Of a stretch of 5,413 nt of DNA, positions 5,370 through 5,413 are shown one piece after another (within the stretch, counting starts at the first letter, position 1; the number at the start of each line of letters is the position of its first letter). The notes under the pieces were generated by a model. It did not search any database, was not told the origin of the DNA, and saw only the letters and a list, made by a program, of their open reading frames with translations. The position numbers and the translations under genes are program-made. Origin of the DNA: Clostridiales bacterium (GTDB taxonomy: Bacteria; Bacillota_A; Clostridia; Lachnospirales; Bianqueaceae); contig JAHZBS010000167.1 in assembly GCA_019423265.1 (NCBI GenBank), forward strand, positions 1-5,413, in the 5' to 3' direction.

Positions 5370-5413
5370 AAAATCGTGACGGGGACACAGGAAAAATAAA
5401 AAATTGGATGGAT
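5366..5413 (+). CDS. N-terminal start of an unidentified gene (3' partial)
   Basis: The ATG at 5366-5368 overlaps the TGA of the YkvI-like gene (ATGA) and is preceded by AAGGAG at 5351-5356. The frame is open for the 16 codons to the window edge and encodes MKNRDGDTGKIKNWMD, a short hydrophilic, Lys/Asp-rich N-terminus with no signal peptide visible so far. That is too little to assign a family. The overlap indicates that it belongs to the same operon as the YkvI-like gene. Confidence 0.65.
   Translation, partial: MKNRDGDTGKIKNWMD

Overview
The window looks like chromosomal DNA of a Gram-positive anaerobe of the class Clostridia, perhaps a Lachnospiraceae- or Oscillospiraceae-type gut bacterium. 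This is inferred from three things: the families present (a COG2509-type FAD-dependent dehydrogenase, a PfoR/PTS_EIIC_2 membrane protein, and a YkvI-like transporter-fold protein), the strong GGAGG-type ribosome binding sites, and a sortase-type surface-protein tail. Overall base composition is roughly balanced, but the first ~220 bases are clearly more GC-rich. No RNA gene, insertion sequence, CRISPR array or phage gene is visible.

Layout: (1) Bases 1-299 (+) hold the C-terminal end of a secreted wall-anchored protein: a Pro/Asp-rich stalk with a 63-base period, a PPATG sorting motif, one membrane helix and a basic tail. (2) Bases 300-435 are a short convergent gap with only weak inverted repeats. 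(3) Bases 436-1830 (-) encode a complete FAD-dependent oxidoreductase with a four-cysteine cluster near its N-terminus. (4) Bases 1831-2040 are a divergent control region. It has a strong sigma-A promoter for the oxidoreductase and a weaker one for the rightward gene, the latter followed by three CATAT repeats spaced exactly 12 bases apart. (5) Bases 2041-3129 (+) encode a PfoR-like, EIIC-only membrane protein. (6) Bases 3235-4212 (+) encode an unrecognised membrane-anchored protein. Its N-terminal domain resembles the eukaryotic MPN/JAMM fold around the zinc site, but all three expected zinc ligands appear to be replaced. (7) Bases 4281-5369 (+) encode a YkvI-family membrane protein. (8) Bases 5366-5413 (+) hold the first 16 codons of another gene, which overlaps the YkvI stop by ATGA.

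How the genes may relate: genes 6, 7 and 8 read in the same direction with short or overlapping junctions and no convincing terminator between them, so they may be co-transcribed. The PfoR-like gene and the oxidoreductase are divergently transcribed from back-to-back promoters and could share regulation. The most unusual item is the membrane-anchored pseudo-MPN-like protein. Its assignment rests on motif resemblance by eye and needs a profile or structure comparison. The other genes are members of known but mostly uncharacterised families.
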